Shown here: piece by piece, positions 1-5,353 of the stretch
How positions within the stretch are numbered: the first letter of the stretch is position 1
Layout of the letters: each line of letters opens with the position of its first letter
DNA from: Oscillospiraceae bacterium
GTDB taxonomy: Bacteria > Bacillota > Clostridia > Oscillospirales > Acutalibacteraceae
DNA length: 10,627 nt
Direction: 5' to 3'
Assembly (NCBI GenBank): GCA_003499325.1
Contig: DNIP01000143.1
Location: forward strand, 292-10,918
Made by a program: the position numbers and the translations under genes
Notes under the pieces: generated by a model
Database searches by the model: none
What the model saw: the letters and a program-made list of their open reading frames with translations, nothing else
Told to the model about the DNA's origin: nothing

Positions 1-30
1 GCGTCGGCGACATGGCAATCTCAACCGAAG

Positions 31-63
31 CGGCACAGCATTTTGTTGTGCCGCCGATTTTTT
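31..63 (+). terminator. Rho-independent terminator of an upstream gene outside the window
   Basis: A 10-bp stem (31-40 with 44-53, one G-U pair) with a 3-base loop is followed by CCGA and six T (58-63). This is an intrinsic terminator on the + strand. It must serve a gene that ends before or at the left edge of the window. It also argues that bases 12-131 are not coding, although the frame of the next gene stays open through them. Confidence 0.75.
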
Positions 64-73
64 CAGCAAACAG

Positions 74-103
74 GAATAATCTTCTTCATCCTGCACATAC
101 TAT
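74..103 (+). promoter_or_regulatory. Candidate sigma-E-like sporulation promoter
   Basis: GAATAAT at 74-80 and CATACTAT at 96-103 are separated by 15 bases. From memory, the Bacillus sigma-E consensus is KMATATT, 13-15 bases, CATACAMT. The two boxes match at 6 of 7 and 7 of 8 positions. The site lies between the upstream terminator and the first coat-type gene and would start transcription near 110, just before the ribosome binding site at about 120-125. Mother-cell expression would suit a coat gene. This is a pattern match only. Confidence 0.45.
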
Positions 104-131
104 CATTACCAAATCAAACGGAGGTAATGAT

Positions 132-305
132 ATGACCGACAAAGAGTTGCTCTATATCGAGGATGCCCTCGGACACGAGCAGTATTTTCAGCAGAAGTGT
201 AAGGAAACCGCACAGAGCCTTACTGACCCTGAGCTCAAAACATGCGTAGAGAATCTGACCACCCGCCACTCCCAGATTTTCAACCGCTTCTATTCACTGC
301 TGTAA
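132..305 (+). CDS. Small helical protein, probable spore coat-associated (57 aa)
   Basis: This is a 57-residue acidic protein of predicted helical character. The start at 132 is chosen because GGAGGT (120-125) sits 6 bases upstream; the longer frame from position 12 runs through a terminator and has no ribosome binding site. The layout DKELLYIEDALGHEQ, then a Cys-containing helix, then a final helix ending RFYSLL resembles one half of a CotF/ferritin-like helical bundle. Similar short genes precede coat genes in other Clostridia, as far as I recall. It ends 9 bases before the CotF-type gene, so the two are almost certainly co-transcribed and may form a complex. No catalytic motif is visible. 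The coat role is inferred mainly from the neighbour and the sigma-E-like promoter. Confidence 0.75.
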   Translation: MTDKELLYIEDALGHEQYFQQKCKETAQSLTDPELKTCVENLTTRHSQIFNRFYSLL

Positions 306-314
306 GGAGGAATC

Positions 315-566
315 ATGATGGATGACAAGAACCTGATGCAAAACCTGCTGCTGCTCGAAAAGGGCTGCTGCGATCTGTACCTGCACGGCGCGGTCGAATC
401 CGCGACAAAGAACGTGCTCGGCGCGTTCAACTCCGCGCTGGATGATTCCCTGTCCATGCAGGACGAGATCTATTCCAAAATGCAGAACAAGGGCTGGTAC
501 AATGTCTGTGACGTAGAGCAGACCAAGATCGATCAACTCAAACAGAAATTCGCGACCGCGCAGTAA
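315..566 (+). CDS. CotF-family spore coat protein (83 aa)
   Basis: This short helical protein contains the hallmarks of the Coat F domain: an N-terminal LLLLEKGCCDLYLHGA helix (residues 11-26), a second helix rich in Ala, Asn and Ser, then MQDEIYSKMQNKGWY (48-62). The MxxKGWY signature is typical of the family. Family members are structural proteins of the spore coat or are related to rubrerythrin-like bundles; no enzymatic metal ligands are evident here. AAGGAGG (304-310) precedes the ATG at 315; a second ATG follows immediately at 318. It is the second gene of a two-gene unit closed by a strong terminator. The length is normal for the compact single-domain clostridial version and shorter than Bacillus CotF. 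Confidence 0.88.
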   Translation: MMDDKNLMQNLLLLEKGCCDLYLHGAVESATKNVLGAFNSALDDSLSMQDEIYSKMQNKGWYNVCDVEQTKIDQLKQKFATAQ

Positions 567-570
567 TAAC

Positions 571-606
571 ACAAAAAGGTAATGGTCAACGCCATTACCT
601 TTTTGT
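571..606 (+). terminator. Strong, probably bidirectional terminator between convergent genes
   Basis: A perfect 15-bp inverted repeat (571-585 with 592-606) has a 6-base loop. The arms begin ACAAAAAGG and end CCTTTTTGT, so a T-rich end is presented on both strands. It lies 4 bases after the coat gene and 17 bases past the end of the opposing zinc-ribbon gene. It can therefore end transcription from both sides. Confidence 0.85.
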
Positions 607-622
607 TTTCTAAGTAAGTTTT

Positions 623-1033
623 TCAACTGTTTCTTGACAATACACCAATCAGAAAGTATACCACCCACACAGCGATAATAATGAGTGCTTTAATCTGTGG
701 TTTTATGTTTTTGTTGCGTGCGACCAGTATTGTTGCCGGGATGGGAAATATAAAAATCCATCCCATTACCCACCAGAATATATGTCGTTTTCGAGGGGGA
801 GGTGGAGGCAAATTGACATTAGCATTATGCTGATACATATTTTCATTTTGGGCACGCTGTCTGCCTTTCTCAAACTGATATCCTATTCTTTCGGCGTTGT
901 CATCATCGATGGATTGATTCTGCTGCTCAATAATAAATTCGGATCCACAGTATTTGCAAAACGCTCGGTTGTTCTCTTTGTCTATAGTAAGTTGAGCGCC
1001 GCAGTGCGCGCATGTTGTGTCGATTAGTTGCAT
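623..1033 (-). CDS. Zinc-ribbon protein with two membrane segments (136 aa)
   Basis: The N-terminus carries a four-cysteine zinc ribbon: C8-A-H-C11 and C26-K-Y-C29, each followed by Gly. A polar, Gln/Asn-rich linker and a run of five prolines (76-80) lead to two hydrophobic segments (about 85-104 and 113-132), the first rich in Trp and Phe. The protein is probably membrane-anchored with the zinc ribbon in the cytoplasm; its function is not known to me. Its start lies 3 bases after the stop of the lipoprotein frame, with no clear ribosome binding site, so translation is probably coupled to that gene. As I recall, similar zinc-ribbon/two-helix proteins accompany this kind of lipoprotein in other Clostridia. 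Its base composition is more AT-rich than gpsA or the + strand genes. Confidence 0.78.
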   Translation of the reverse strand: MQLIDTTCAHCGAQLTIDKENNRAFCKYCGSEFIIEQQNQSIDDDNAERIGYQFEKGRQRAQNENMYQHNANVNLPPPPPRKRHIFWWVMGWIFIFPIPATILVARNKNIKPQIKALIIIAVWVVYFLIGVLSRNS

Positions 1034-1036
1034 AGT

Positions 1037-2078
1037 TTAATTAATATTCTTTGAAGCGTCATTCAATTTCCGGCTACAGCGTAATTGAACTTCTATATAG
1101 TAGTTTTCCTCAGCATCGTTTAAATCGTTGTTTTCGAGTGCGTTGAATTTTTGGGTCATTTCCAATTCTTTCGCAACCAGTGATGTGTACTTTGTTATCT
1201 GTTGCACATTAGATGAATCATAGTTTGCCATGAACTCGCAGTATTCATCGATAAAGGCTTCATAGCTGTCAATCGCTTCTTTGATATCCGGTCGGATTTC
1301 GTTGCTGCCGGTTGTATTTTTATCAGCAGCAGATGAAGCCGGTTTTTCTTCTGCGCTTACCGCTTTGGATGACGAAGAACTGCTTGAGCTGTTATTATCT
1401 GTTCCCTTATCTTTTGCAGTGGCAGTATTGCTGTCTTTGCTTTCATTTTTGCTTACATTAATACTCATGATGTTGAAGCCTAAGTATTCCAAAGAGAGAT
1501 GATAGCCGTCCTTGTTGTCTGCACGATAGTATTTATCTCCTTTTTCATATGCAACATTGAATCCGGCGTCGGCACATTTGTCGGCATAAGCATCGAACTG
1601 GTCGAGCGTTGTATCACCGACATAAAGTGAAAATCCATTTTCTCTTTCACTTTCGGTTTTACCTTTTTTGGAATCCGGTTGTGGGATTATTTTCCCCGAT
1701 TTCTCCGCTCGGCCACCTGAGTGATCCAAGTTCAATAGGTGGATCCAATTTGATCTGCATATTGTTATTTGAGGTGTACGAGGTTAATTCCAAGTGGTAA
1801 CCATCCTCGTTGAACGCGTCATAGGTGTTTCCGTCTTCTTTTGCATCAACAGTGTAGCCTTTCTCTTTGCATGCGCTGACATATTTTGCAAACTCATCCT
1901 CTTTTGACTTGTCGACAGTTGCATAGAAGCTATCACTGTTAGTTACGATTTTAACAGTACCCGAGCTTGGTTTCGGCAACATTGCGCCTAACCCGTTTTT
2001 CGGCCAAGCATCGCCTCCGCACGCTGTCACAGACAGGATAATTAGGATACATAGTACGAGAATACTTGCTTTTTTCAT
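1037..2078 (-). pseudogene. Two-domain lipoprotein (DUF6591-like), split by a one-base frameshift
   Basis: The start at 2078 follows AAGGAGG (2086-2092). Residues 1-20 form a lipoprotein signal with lipobox VTAC (Cys20). Two similar domains of about 85 residues follow, each opening with WP and containing a YVxAC- or YADKC-type helix and a DGYHL strand. Then come a Ser/Lys-rich linker with eight serines and an 86-residue helical C-terminus starting IRPDIKEAID. Frame 1 covers 2078-1659 and stops after 139 residues. The rest (second domain to C-terminus, ending at 1037) is in another frame. The two join as one 346-residue protein if one G is removed from the GGGG at 1697-1694 (- strand), giving WPSGEIG then KIIPQP. 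The C-terminus resembles what I remember as DUF6591. It is either a recent pseudogene or a sequencing error; function unknown. Confidence 0.82.
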
Positions 2079-2109
2079 TTTGTTTCCTCCTTTTATATTA
2101 GTATAAATG

Positions 2110-2141
2110 AAAAAAGGCGCACAACCGTAAAGGTCGTGCGC
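2110..2141 (-). terminator. Terminator-like hairpin in the lipoprotein leader
   Basis: On the - strand GCGCACGACC (2141-2132) pairs with GGTTGTGCGC (2126-2117) through one G-U pair and a 5-base loop, followed by C and six T (2115-2110). This has the form of an intrinsic terminator. It ends 18 bases before the ribosome binding site of the lipoprotein gene. gpsA upstream already has its own terminator, so this one may act as an attenuator on the lipoprotein leader or mark the end of a short leader RNA. Confidence 0.6.
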
Positions 2142-2167
2142 TAAAAACACATTGCTCTACGATTGTC

Positions 2168-2322
2168 GCCAAACAATTTACAAATGATCCAAAACACTTC
2201 AAACGTGAAAAGGGATAGTTGAAATAGAGCATAGTGTTTTTGTCGTAATAACAAAAAACACTATCCCCACAAACACGTAAGAAATGCATCATATCATCAA
2301 TATTCATTTGTAAATTGTTGGC
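2168..2322. repeat. 155-bp fold-back (MITE-like) element upstream of the lipoprotein
   Basis: The ends are inverted repeats: 2168-2187 (GCCAAACAATTTACAAATGA) and 2304-2322 pair over 19-20 bases with one extra T in the left arm. Inside are further palindromes: GGGATAG at 2212-2218 with CTATCCC at 2261-2267, and ATAGTGTTTTTGT at 2231-2243 with 2251-2264 (13 bp, one bulge). No transposase is encoded, and no target duplication is visible at the ends. It fits a MITE-like element or a highly structured leader RNA of the lipoprotein. A weak - strand promoter (TTTACA, 15 bases, TATGAT at 2314-2288) lies in its right arm. A 69-codon open frame across it on the - strand shows no protein-like features. 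Confidence 0.55.
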
Positions 2323-2395
2323 TTCTTCATTCTATCATATTATAGGAGTCTGTGCAACACAAAATAATTGTCATGAAATTAGGCAAAATGTACAA

Positions 2396-2427
2396 TAAAA
2401 TAAGCAGGACTGACAAACAGTCCTGCT
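2396..2427 (-). terminator. Terminator of gpsA
   Basis: AGCAGGACTG (2403-2412) and CAGTCCTGCT (2418-2427) form a perfect 10-bp stem with a 5-base loop. On the - strand it is followed by TATTTTATT. It lies 20 bases after the gpsA stop codon and ends that transcript. Confidence 0.8.
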
Positions 2428-2447
2428 GTAATATTTCTGAATTAGAA

Positions 2448-3410
2448 TTAAAACTCCTCTTTGATCGAGCGGGTGAAGAGGGCGGAGAGCTCGTCTTTGG
2501 CATTACTGTTTTCGAACAGGATGCGATAGACGGCGGTGGTGATCGGCAGATCAACGCCGAGCTGTTCGCCGAGCCGTAGCATCGCCTTGCTGGTCATCAC
2601 GCCCTCGGCGAGCTTCTCGAATTTTTCGCCCTTGATGTACATTTCGCCGAAGCGTCGGTTGTGGCTCCACGGTGAGAACAGGGTCGCTTCATAGTCGCCT
2701 AAGTGGCACAGTCCGTAAGCGGAGAGCTCGTTGCCGCCTGCGGCTTTGATCAGCCGAGCTACCTCGCGTGTACCGCGCGCCATTAACGCGCCCTTGATAG
2801 AGGTGCAGCCCGCGCCGTCCAGCATGCCCGCGGCGATGCCGACGACGTTCTTTGCCGCCGCGCCGATCTCGGAGCCGATCAGGTCGGTGCCGAGGTAGAA
2901 GCGGATCAGCTCGCTGTTGAAGCTATGTACCAGATGCCGTTTGACGTCCTCGTTTTCGGAGTCGATGACCATGCAGTTCGGAATACCCTTGACATAGTCC
3001 TGTGGGTGCCCGGGGCCGACCCATACCGCGACAGGCGTTTTGTCGGTATCGACAAAGTCCGAGACGACCTGTGTCAAACGCTTGCCGGTGCTTTCTTCGA
3101 TGCCCTTCATACACAGCACGATGATCTTACCGTCAAGGTCATACTGCGTGATGGTCTGCATGTAATCGCGCAGATACTGCGCGGAGATGGAGATCACGAT
3201 CACCTCGGCGCGCTCGATGGCGAATTGGTGGTCATAGGTGACGGTGATGCTCTCGGGGTAGGTGAGATAGTCGTTATGATGGGTTTTGAGGAGCTGTTGC
3301 AGCTCGGGGGCATTCTCCAGTCCGCAGGACACCACCTCGTGACCGATGCGGTCAAGGTACCACGCAATACAGCTGCCCCAGCGTCCGCAGCCTAAAACAG
3401 ATATTTTCAT
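2448..3410 (-). CDS. gpsA: Glycerol-3-phosphate dehydrogenase [NAD(P)+] (320 aa), divergent form
   Basis: The cytoplasmic enzyme reduces dihydroxyacetone phosphate to sn-glycerol 3-phosphate, the backbone precursor of phospholipids. The N-terminal Rossmann fold opens with GCGRWG (7-12; usual form GxGxWGT). Next come CMKGIE (100-105, Lys102), GPGHPQDY in place of the usual GPSHAEE (132-139), and IGAAAKN (182-188, Lys187). LGDY (237-240, Asp239) and SHNRRFG (249-255) complete the expected active-site positions. The length is close to the usual 330-340 residues. AAGGAG (3422-3417) precedes the start. The family is clear, but several signature stretches differ from textbook GpsA, so this belongs to a divergent branch. 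It stands alone between repeats and its own terminator. Confidence 0.9.
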   Translation of the reverse strand: MKISVLGCGRWGSCIAWYLDRIGHEVVSCGLENAPELQQLLKTHHNDYLTYPESITVTYDHQFAIERAEVIVISISAQYLRDYMQTITQYDLDGKIIVLCMKGIEESTGKRLTQVVSDFVDTDKTPVAVWVGPGHPQDYVKGIPNCMVIDSENEDVKRHLVHSFNSELIRFYLGTDLIGSEIGAAAKNVVGIAAGMLDGAGCTSIKGALMARGTREVARLIKAAGGNELSAYGLCHLGDYEATLFSPWSHNRRFGEMYIKGEKFEKLAEGVMTSKAMLRLGEQLGVDLPITTAVYRILFENSNAKDELSALFTRSIKEEF

Positions 3411-3440
3411 ACTTTTCTCCTTAAATTGGATAGATGTGAA

Positions 3441-3496
3441 AAAGCCTTCCCCTTGAGGGGAAGGTGTCGAGCGATCAAGCGAGACGGATAAGGTGA
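3441..3496. repeat. Dispersed palindromic element just upstream of gpsA
   Basis: CCTTCCCC (3445-3452) and GGGGAAGG (3457-3464) form an 8-bp stem with a TTGA loop, followed by GTGTCGAGCG...AGACGGATAAGGTG. I recall very similar sequences (CCTTCCCC-loop-GGGGAAGG followed by GACGGATGAGGTG) scattered between genes of gut Clostridia. On the - strand the stem is followed by CTTTTTC, so it also has terminator form, 22 bases before the gpsA ribosome binding site. Confidence 0.6.
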
Positions 3497-3617
3497 ATTG
3501 TTATCGCCTCATGTCGTTAGTTACATATAGGAATCGGGTGTGGGTGCAACCCACCCTTCGGCAGTAGCACACAGCCAATCAGCGTTCGCCTTTGGCTCCG
3601 CTTCTTGGGTGTGCCTT

Positions 3618-3708
3618 GCATGGGTGCTGTTAGCCAAATCAGCTAACGCATGGGTGCTGTAACCAAAATCAAGATTTTGACAGCACCTCAAAAGATTTGG
3701 ACAGCACC
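3618..3708. repeat. Cluster of direct and inverted GGTGCTGT repeats
   Basis: GCATGGGTGCTGT occurs at 3618-3630 and 3648-3660. Its core reappears inverted as ACAGCACC at 3680-3687 and 3701-3708. The first unit encloses a small hairpin, GTTAGC (3629-3634) with GCTAAC (3642-3647). The second forms a long hairpin: GGTGCTGT (3653-3660) with 3680-3687, continued by CAAAATC (3664-3670) with GATTTTG (3673-3679). There is no coding logic; it looks like a decayed palindromic repeat family. Confidence 0.65.
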
Positions 3709-3713
3709 ACAAT

Positions 3714-3741
3714 TATTCACTATTCATTATTCAGTATTCAC
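3714..3741. repeat. Four tandem copies of the heptamer TATTCAN
   Basis: TATTCAC, TATTCAT, TATTCAG and TATTCAC follow each other without gaps. Only the last base varies. It is a short simple-sequence tract next to the GGTGCTGT repeats. Confidence 0.75.
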
Positions 3742-3967
3742 TTTTATAGGTATCCCGCCTGACCGTAACGGTCTTGAGATAACCTGCCTACACGATGACA
3801 GGTGGGTGCCCGCCCTGCGGCTTTAGGCTCCCTTCGTCCAAAAGGATGGGAGGTCTGCACACCGCCGAAGGAGCTAAGCTCCCGATTTAAAAGTTGTAGG
3901 GTTATTTGCGACCGATACGCGGGTCAGGCAGGATGTGGACGGATAAAATGGCTTTTGTTAAGCGGTT

Positions 3968-4000
3968 GAGATTGCCGCGGCTAAATTGCCTCGTAATGAC
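3968..4000. repeat. Degenerate GTCATTGCGAGG...GGCAATCTC-type dispersed repeat
   Basis: Read on the - strand this is GTCATTACGAGGCAATTT followed by AGCCGCGGCAATCTC. It resembles the dispersed repeat seen in many bacterial genomes with ends GTCATTGCGAGG and GGCAATCTC. The match is by memory and imperfect (A for G in the first block). It ends 20 bases downstream of the DUF1292 gene. Confidence 0.45.
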
Positions 4001-4020
4001 AATTCAATGATAGCAAAGCC

Positions 4021-4335
4021 TTATTTCTTTTCCTCGTTTTCATCCTCAACATCGTCGAAAAGCTCTTCAAAGCGCTTCTCAAAGATCGCGCTGAGTTCAT
4101 CTAACAGAGCCTCGTCCTGAACCTCTGCGAGCTGTTCCTCGCCGTCCTCTTCGATGACCTCCATGATGTAGTACTCGCCGCTGTCATCTACGCTGTCCTT
4201 GGCGTTGTCATAGATGGGATACAGCGCGTAAAAAACACCTTTTTCGTTCTCGATGGTATCAAGGATCTCAAAGTTGTGTTCAACGTTATCCTCGTCGATC
4301 AGGGTGATCAGATCGGGTTTGTAACTGTTGTCCAT
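4021..4335 (-). CDS. DUF1292 (YrzB-like) acidic protein (104 aa)
   Basis: The protein is small and very acidic. It begins with a beta-rich stretch, ITLIDEDNVEHNFEILDTIE (10-29), then FYALYPIYDN, then YYIMEVIEEDGEE, and ends in a Glu/Asp-rich helix. This order, including a variant of the YALL.P motif, is characteristic of the DUF1292 family of Firmicutes, which has no firmly known function. The length is typical. GAGGT (4345-4341) precedes the start. A good sigma-A promoter lies 32 bases upstream, so the gene is transcribed alone. In many Firmicutes the family sits next to yrrK/ruvX-type genes; here it does not. It diverges from the glycan operon. Confidence 0.88.
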   Translation of the reverse strand: MDNSYKPDLITLIDEDNVEHNFEILDTIENEKGVFYALYPIYDNAKDSVDDSGEYYIMEVIEEDGEEQLAEVQDEALLDELSAIFEKRFEELFDDVEDENEEKK

Positions 4336-4366
4336 TCATTACCTCAAACTTATTTTCTTTAATATG

Positions 4367-4395
4367 ATTTTACTATGACATCGTCACGAAGTCAA
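4367..4395 (-). promoter_or_regulatory. Sigma-A promoter of the DUF1292 gene
   Basis: On the - strand TTGACT (4395-4390) and TAAAAT (4372-4367) are separated by exactly 17 bases. The -10 box lies 31 bases before the start codon, leaving a short leader that holds the GAGGT site. Confidence 0.72.
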
Positions 4396-4408
4396 GAGAT
4401 TTTTGTAA

Positions 4409-4461
4409 GATTTCACAATAAAAATCAATGAATGTTCATGACGAAAAAAACTTGTGAAATC
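4409..4461. promoter_or_regulatory. 10-bp inverted repeat between divergent promoters
   Basis: GATTTCACAA (4409-4418) and TTGTGAAATC (4452-4461) are perfect inverted copies 33 bases apart. They lie between the - strand promoter at 4367-4395 and the + strand promoter at 4498-4526. Two half-sites of a regulator that affects both genes are possible. A chance match in AT-rich DNA is the alternative. Confidence 0.4.
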
Positions 4462-4497
4462 GTGTCGGATTTTCGTATGGGATTTTTTGAGAATATA

Positions 4498-4526
4498 TTG
4501 AAAAAAATGGTGAAATATAGTATAAT
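4498..4526 (+). promoter_or_regulatory. Sigma-A promoter of the glycan operon
   Basis: TTGAAA (4498-4503), a 17-base spacer and a perfect TATAAT (4521-4526) make a near-consensus housekeeping promoter. Transcription should start near 4533, giving a leader of about 100 bases before the first gene. Confidence 0.82.
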
Positions 4527-4631
4527 ATTTAAGATTATAGGCTTTTGTTCAGCACAGAATAGTATCAGGACATTACCGCATAGTAATGAATGAAACCGTT
4601 TTGTGACAGACGCGGTGCGTTCGGAGGCGTT

Positions 4632-5333
4632 ATGATTCTCTTACCGTTTAAAGAATTACCCCGTGAGTTCCAATGCGACGAGGTAAGAAAATATTATGAT
4701 ATTTTAGATAAAAAGCGTTTCAGTCTGGTATTAAAGCGCGTGATGGATATCCTGCTGTCGCTGATCATGATTATCCTGCTTTTGATCCCCATGGCGGTGA
4801 TCGCGATCATCATCAAGCTGACGTCCAAAGGGCCTGTTTTATATAAGCAGGTGCGCGTCACGACCAACAACAAGCGCTTTAAAATCTGGAAGTTCCGCAC
4901 CATGACCGTGGGCGCCGATCAGCAGGGCGCGCTGGTCACCTCGGCTCACGATAACCGCGTGACAGGCATCGGAAAGACCCTGCGCAAGTTCCGCTTGGAT
5001 GAGCTGCCGCAGGCGTTCCATGTGCTGTCGGGAAAGATGAGCTTTGTCGGCACACGCCCCGAGGTCGTCAAATATGTGGAGCAGTACACGCCCGAGATGA
5101 TGGCGACGCTGTTGATGCCCGCCGGTATCACCTCGCTCGCTTCCATCCGCTTCAAGGATGAGGACGCGATGATCGGCGACGTCAGCGATCCCGATGAGGT
5201 GGATCGCATTTATGTGGAAGAGATCCTTCCCAAGAAGATGGAATATAATCTGAAATATATCTCTCGCTTCGGATTCCGCAGGGATCTCTATTTGATGCTG
5301 TCCACCGTGAAGCACGTGATCTCCGGTGACTGA
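4632..5333 (+). CDS. Undecaprenyl-phosphate sugar phosphotransferase, PglC/WbaP family (233 aa)
   Basis: A monotopic phosphoglycosyl transferase, it moves a sugar phosphate from a nucleotide sugar to undecaprenyl phosphate at the inner face of the membrane, the first step of a surface glycan. The start at 4632 is supported by GGAGG (4623-4627); an ATG at 4590 has no such site. After a 30-residue leader, a single hydrophobic segment (about 38-62) carries a proline at 53, as in the re-entrant helix of PglC. Then follow KGPVLYKQ (66-73), IWKFRTM (85-91), the catalytic Asp-Glu pair in LDELPQ (122-127) and MSFVGTRPE (136-144). The N-terminal four-helix domain of WbaP is absent, so it is the small catalytic-core form. 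The sugar cannot be told. The next gene starts 20 bases downstream in the same operon. Confidence 0.92.
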   Translation: MILLPFKELPREFQCDEVRKYYDILDKKRFSLVLKRVMDILLSLIMIILLLIPMAVIAIIIKLTSKGPVLYKQVRVTTNNKRFKIWKFRTMTVGADQQGALVTSAHDNRVTGIGKTLRKFRLDELPQAFHVLSGKMSFVGTRPEVVKYVEQYTPEMMATLLMPAGITSLASIRFKDEDAMIGDVSDPDEVDRIYVEEILPKKMEYNLKYISRFGFRRDLYLMLSTVKHVISGD

Positions 5334-5353
5334 CATTTTCGTTGAGGATAGTT

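Larger units (their letters stand above)
3411..4020. other. 610-bp gene-free region filled with repeat fragments
   Basis: No credible gene is present. A 63-codon open frame on the - strand (3521-3712) lacks a ribosome binding site and spans hairpins. The region holds, in order: a palindromic element near gpsA, a short hairpin at 3540-3554 (GTGGGT with ACCCAC), GGTGCTGT direct and inverted repeats, a heptamer tandem, a hairpin at 3761-3773 (GACCG with CGGTC), the hairpin GGAGC-TAA-GCTCC near 3869-3881, and a GAGATTGCC...TCGTAATGAC fragment. I see no clear promoter for gpsA in it. Confidence 0.7.

Noticed and set aside
12..131. Upstream extension of the first small gene
   Set aside because: The frame is open but crosses an intrinsic terminator and the sigma-E-like promoter. 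The ATG at 132 has a strong ribosome binding site.
782..1027. 81-codon + strand open frame opposite the zinc-ribbon gene
   Set aside because: It is antisense to a gene with a clear four-cysteine zinc ribbon and two membrane segments; no ribosome binding site or family pattern.
2098..2307. 69-codon open frame on the - strand
   Set aside because: It spans the fold-back element and the terminator-like hairpin, has no ribosome binding site and shows no protein-family character.
3618..3708. Possible CRISPR array
   Set aside because: There are only two direct copies, the other two are inverted, spacers are not unique-length inserts, and no cas genes are present.
3521..3712. 63-codon open frame on the - strand
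   Set aside because: It runs through the repeat cluster and hairpins; similar short frames are a known product of such repeats. It has no ribosome binding site.
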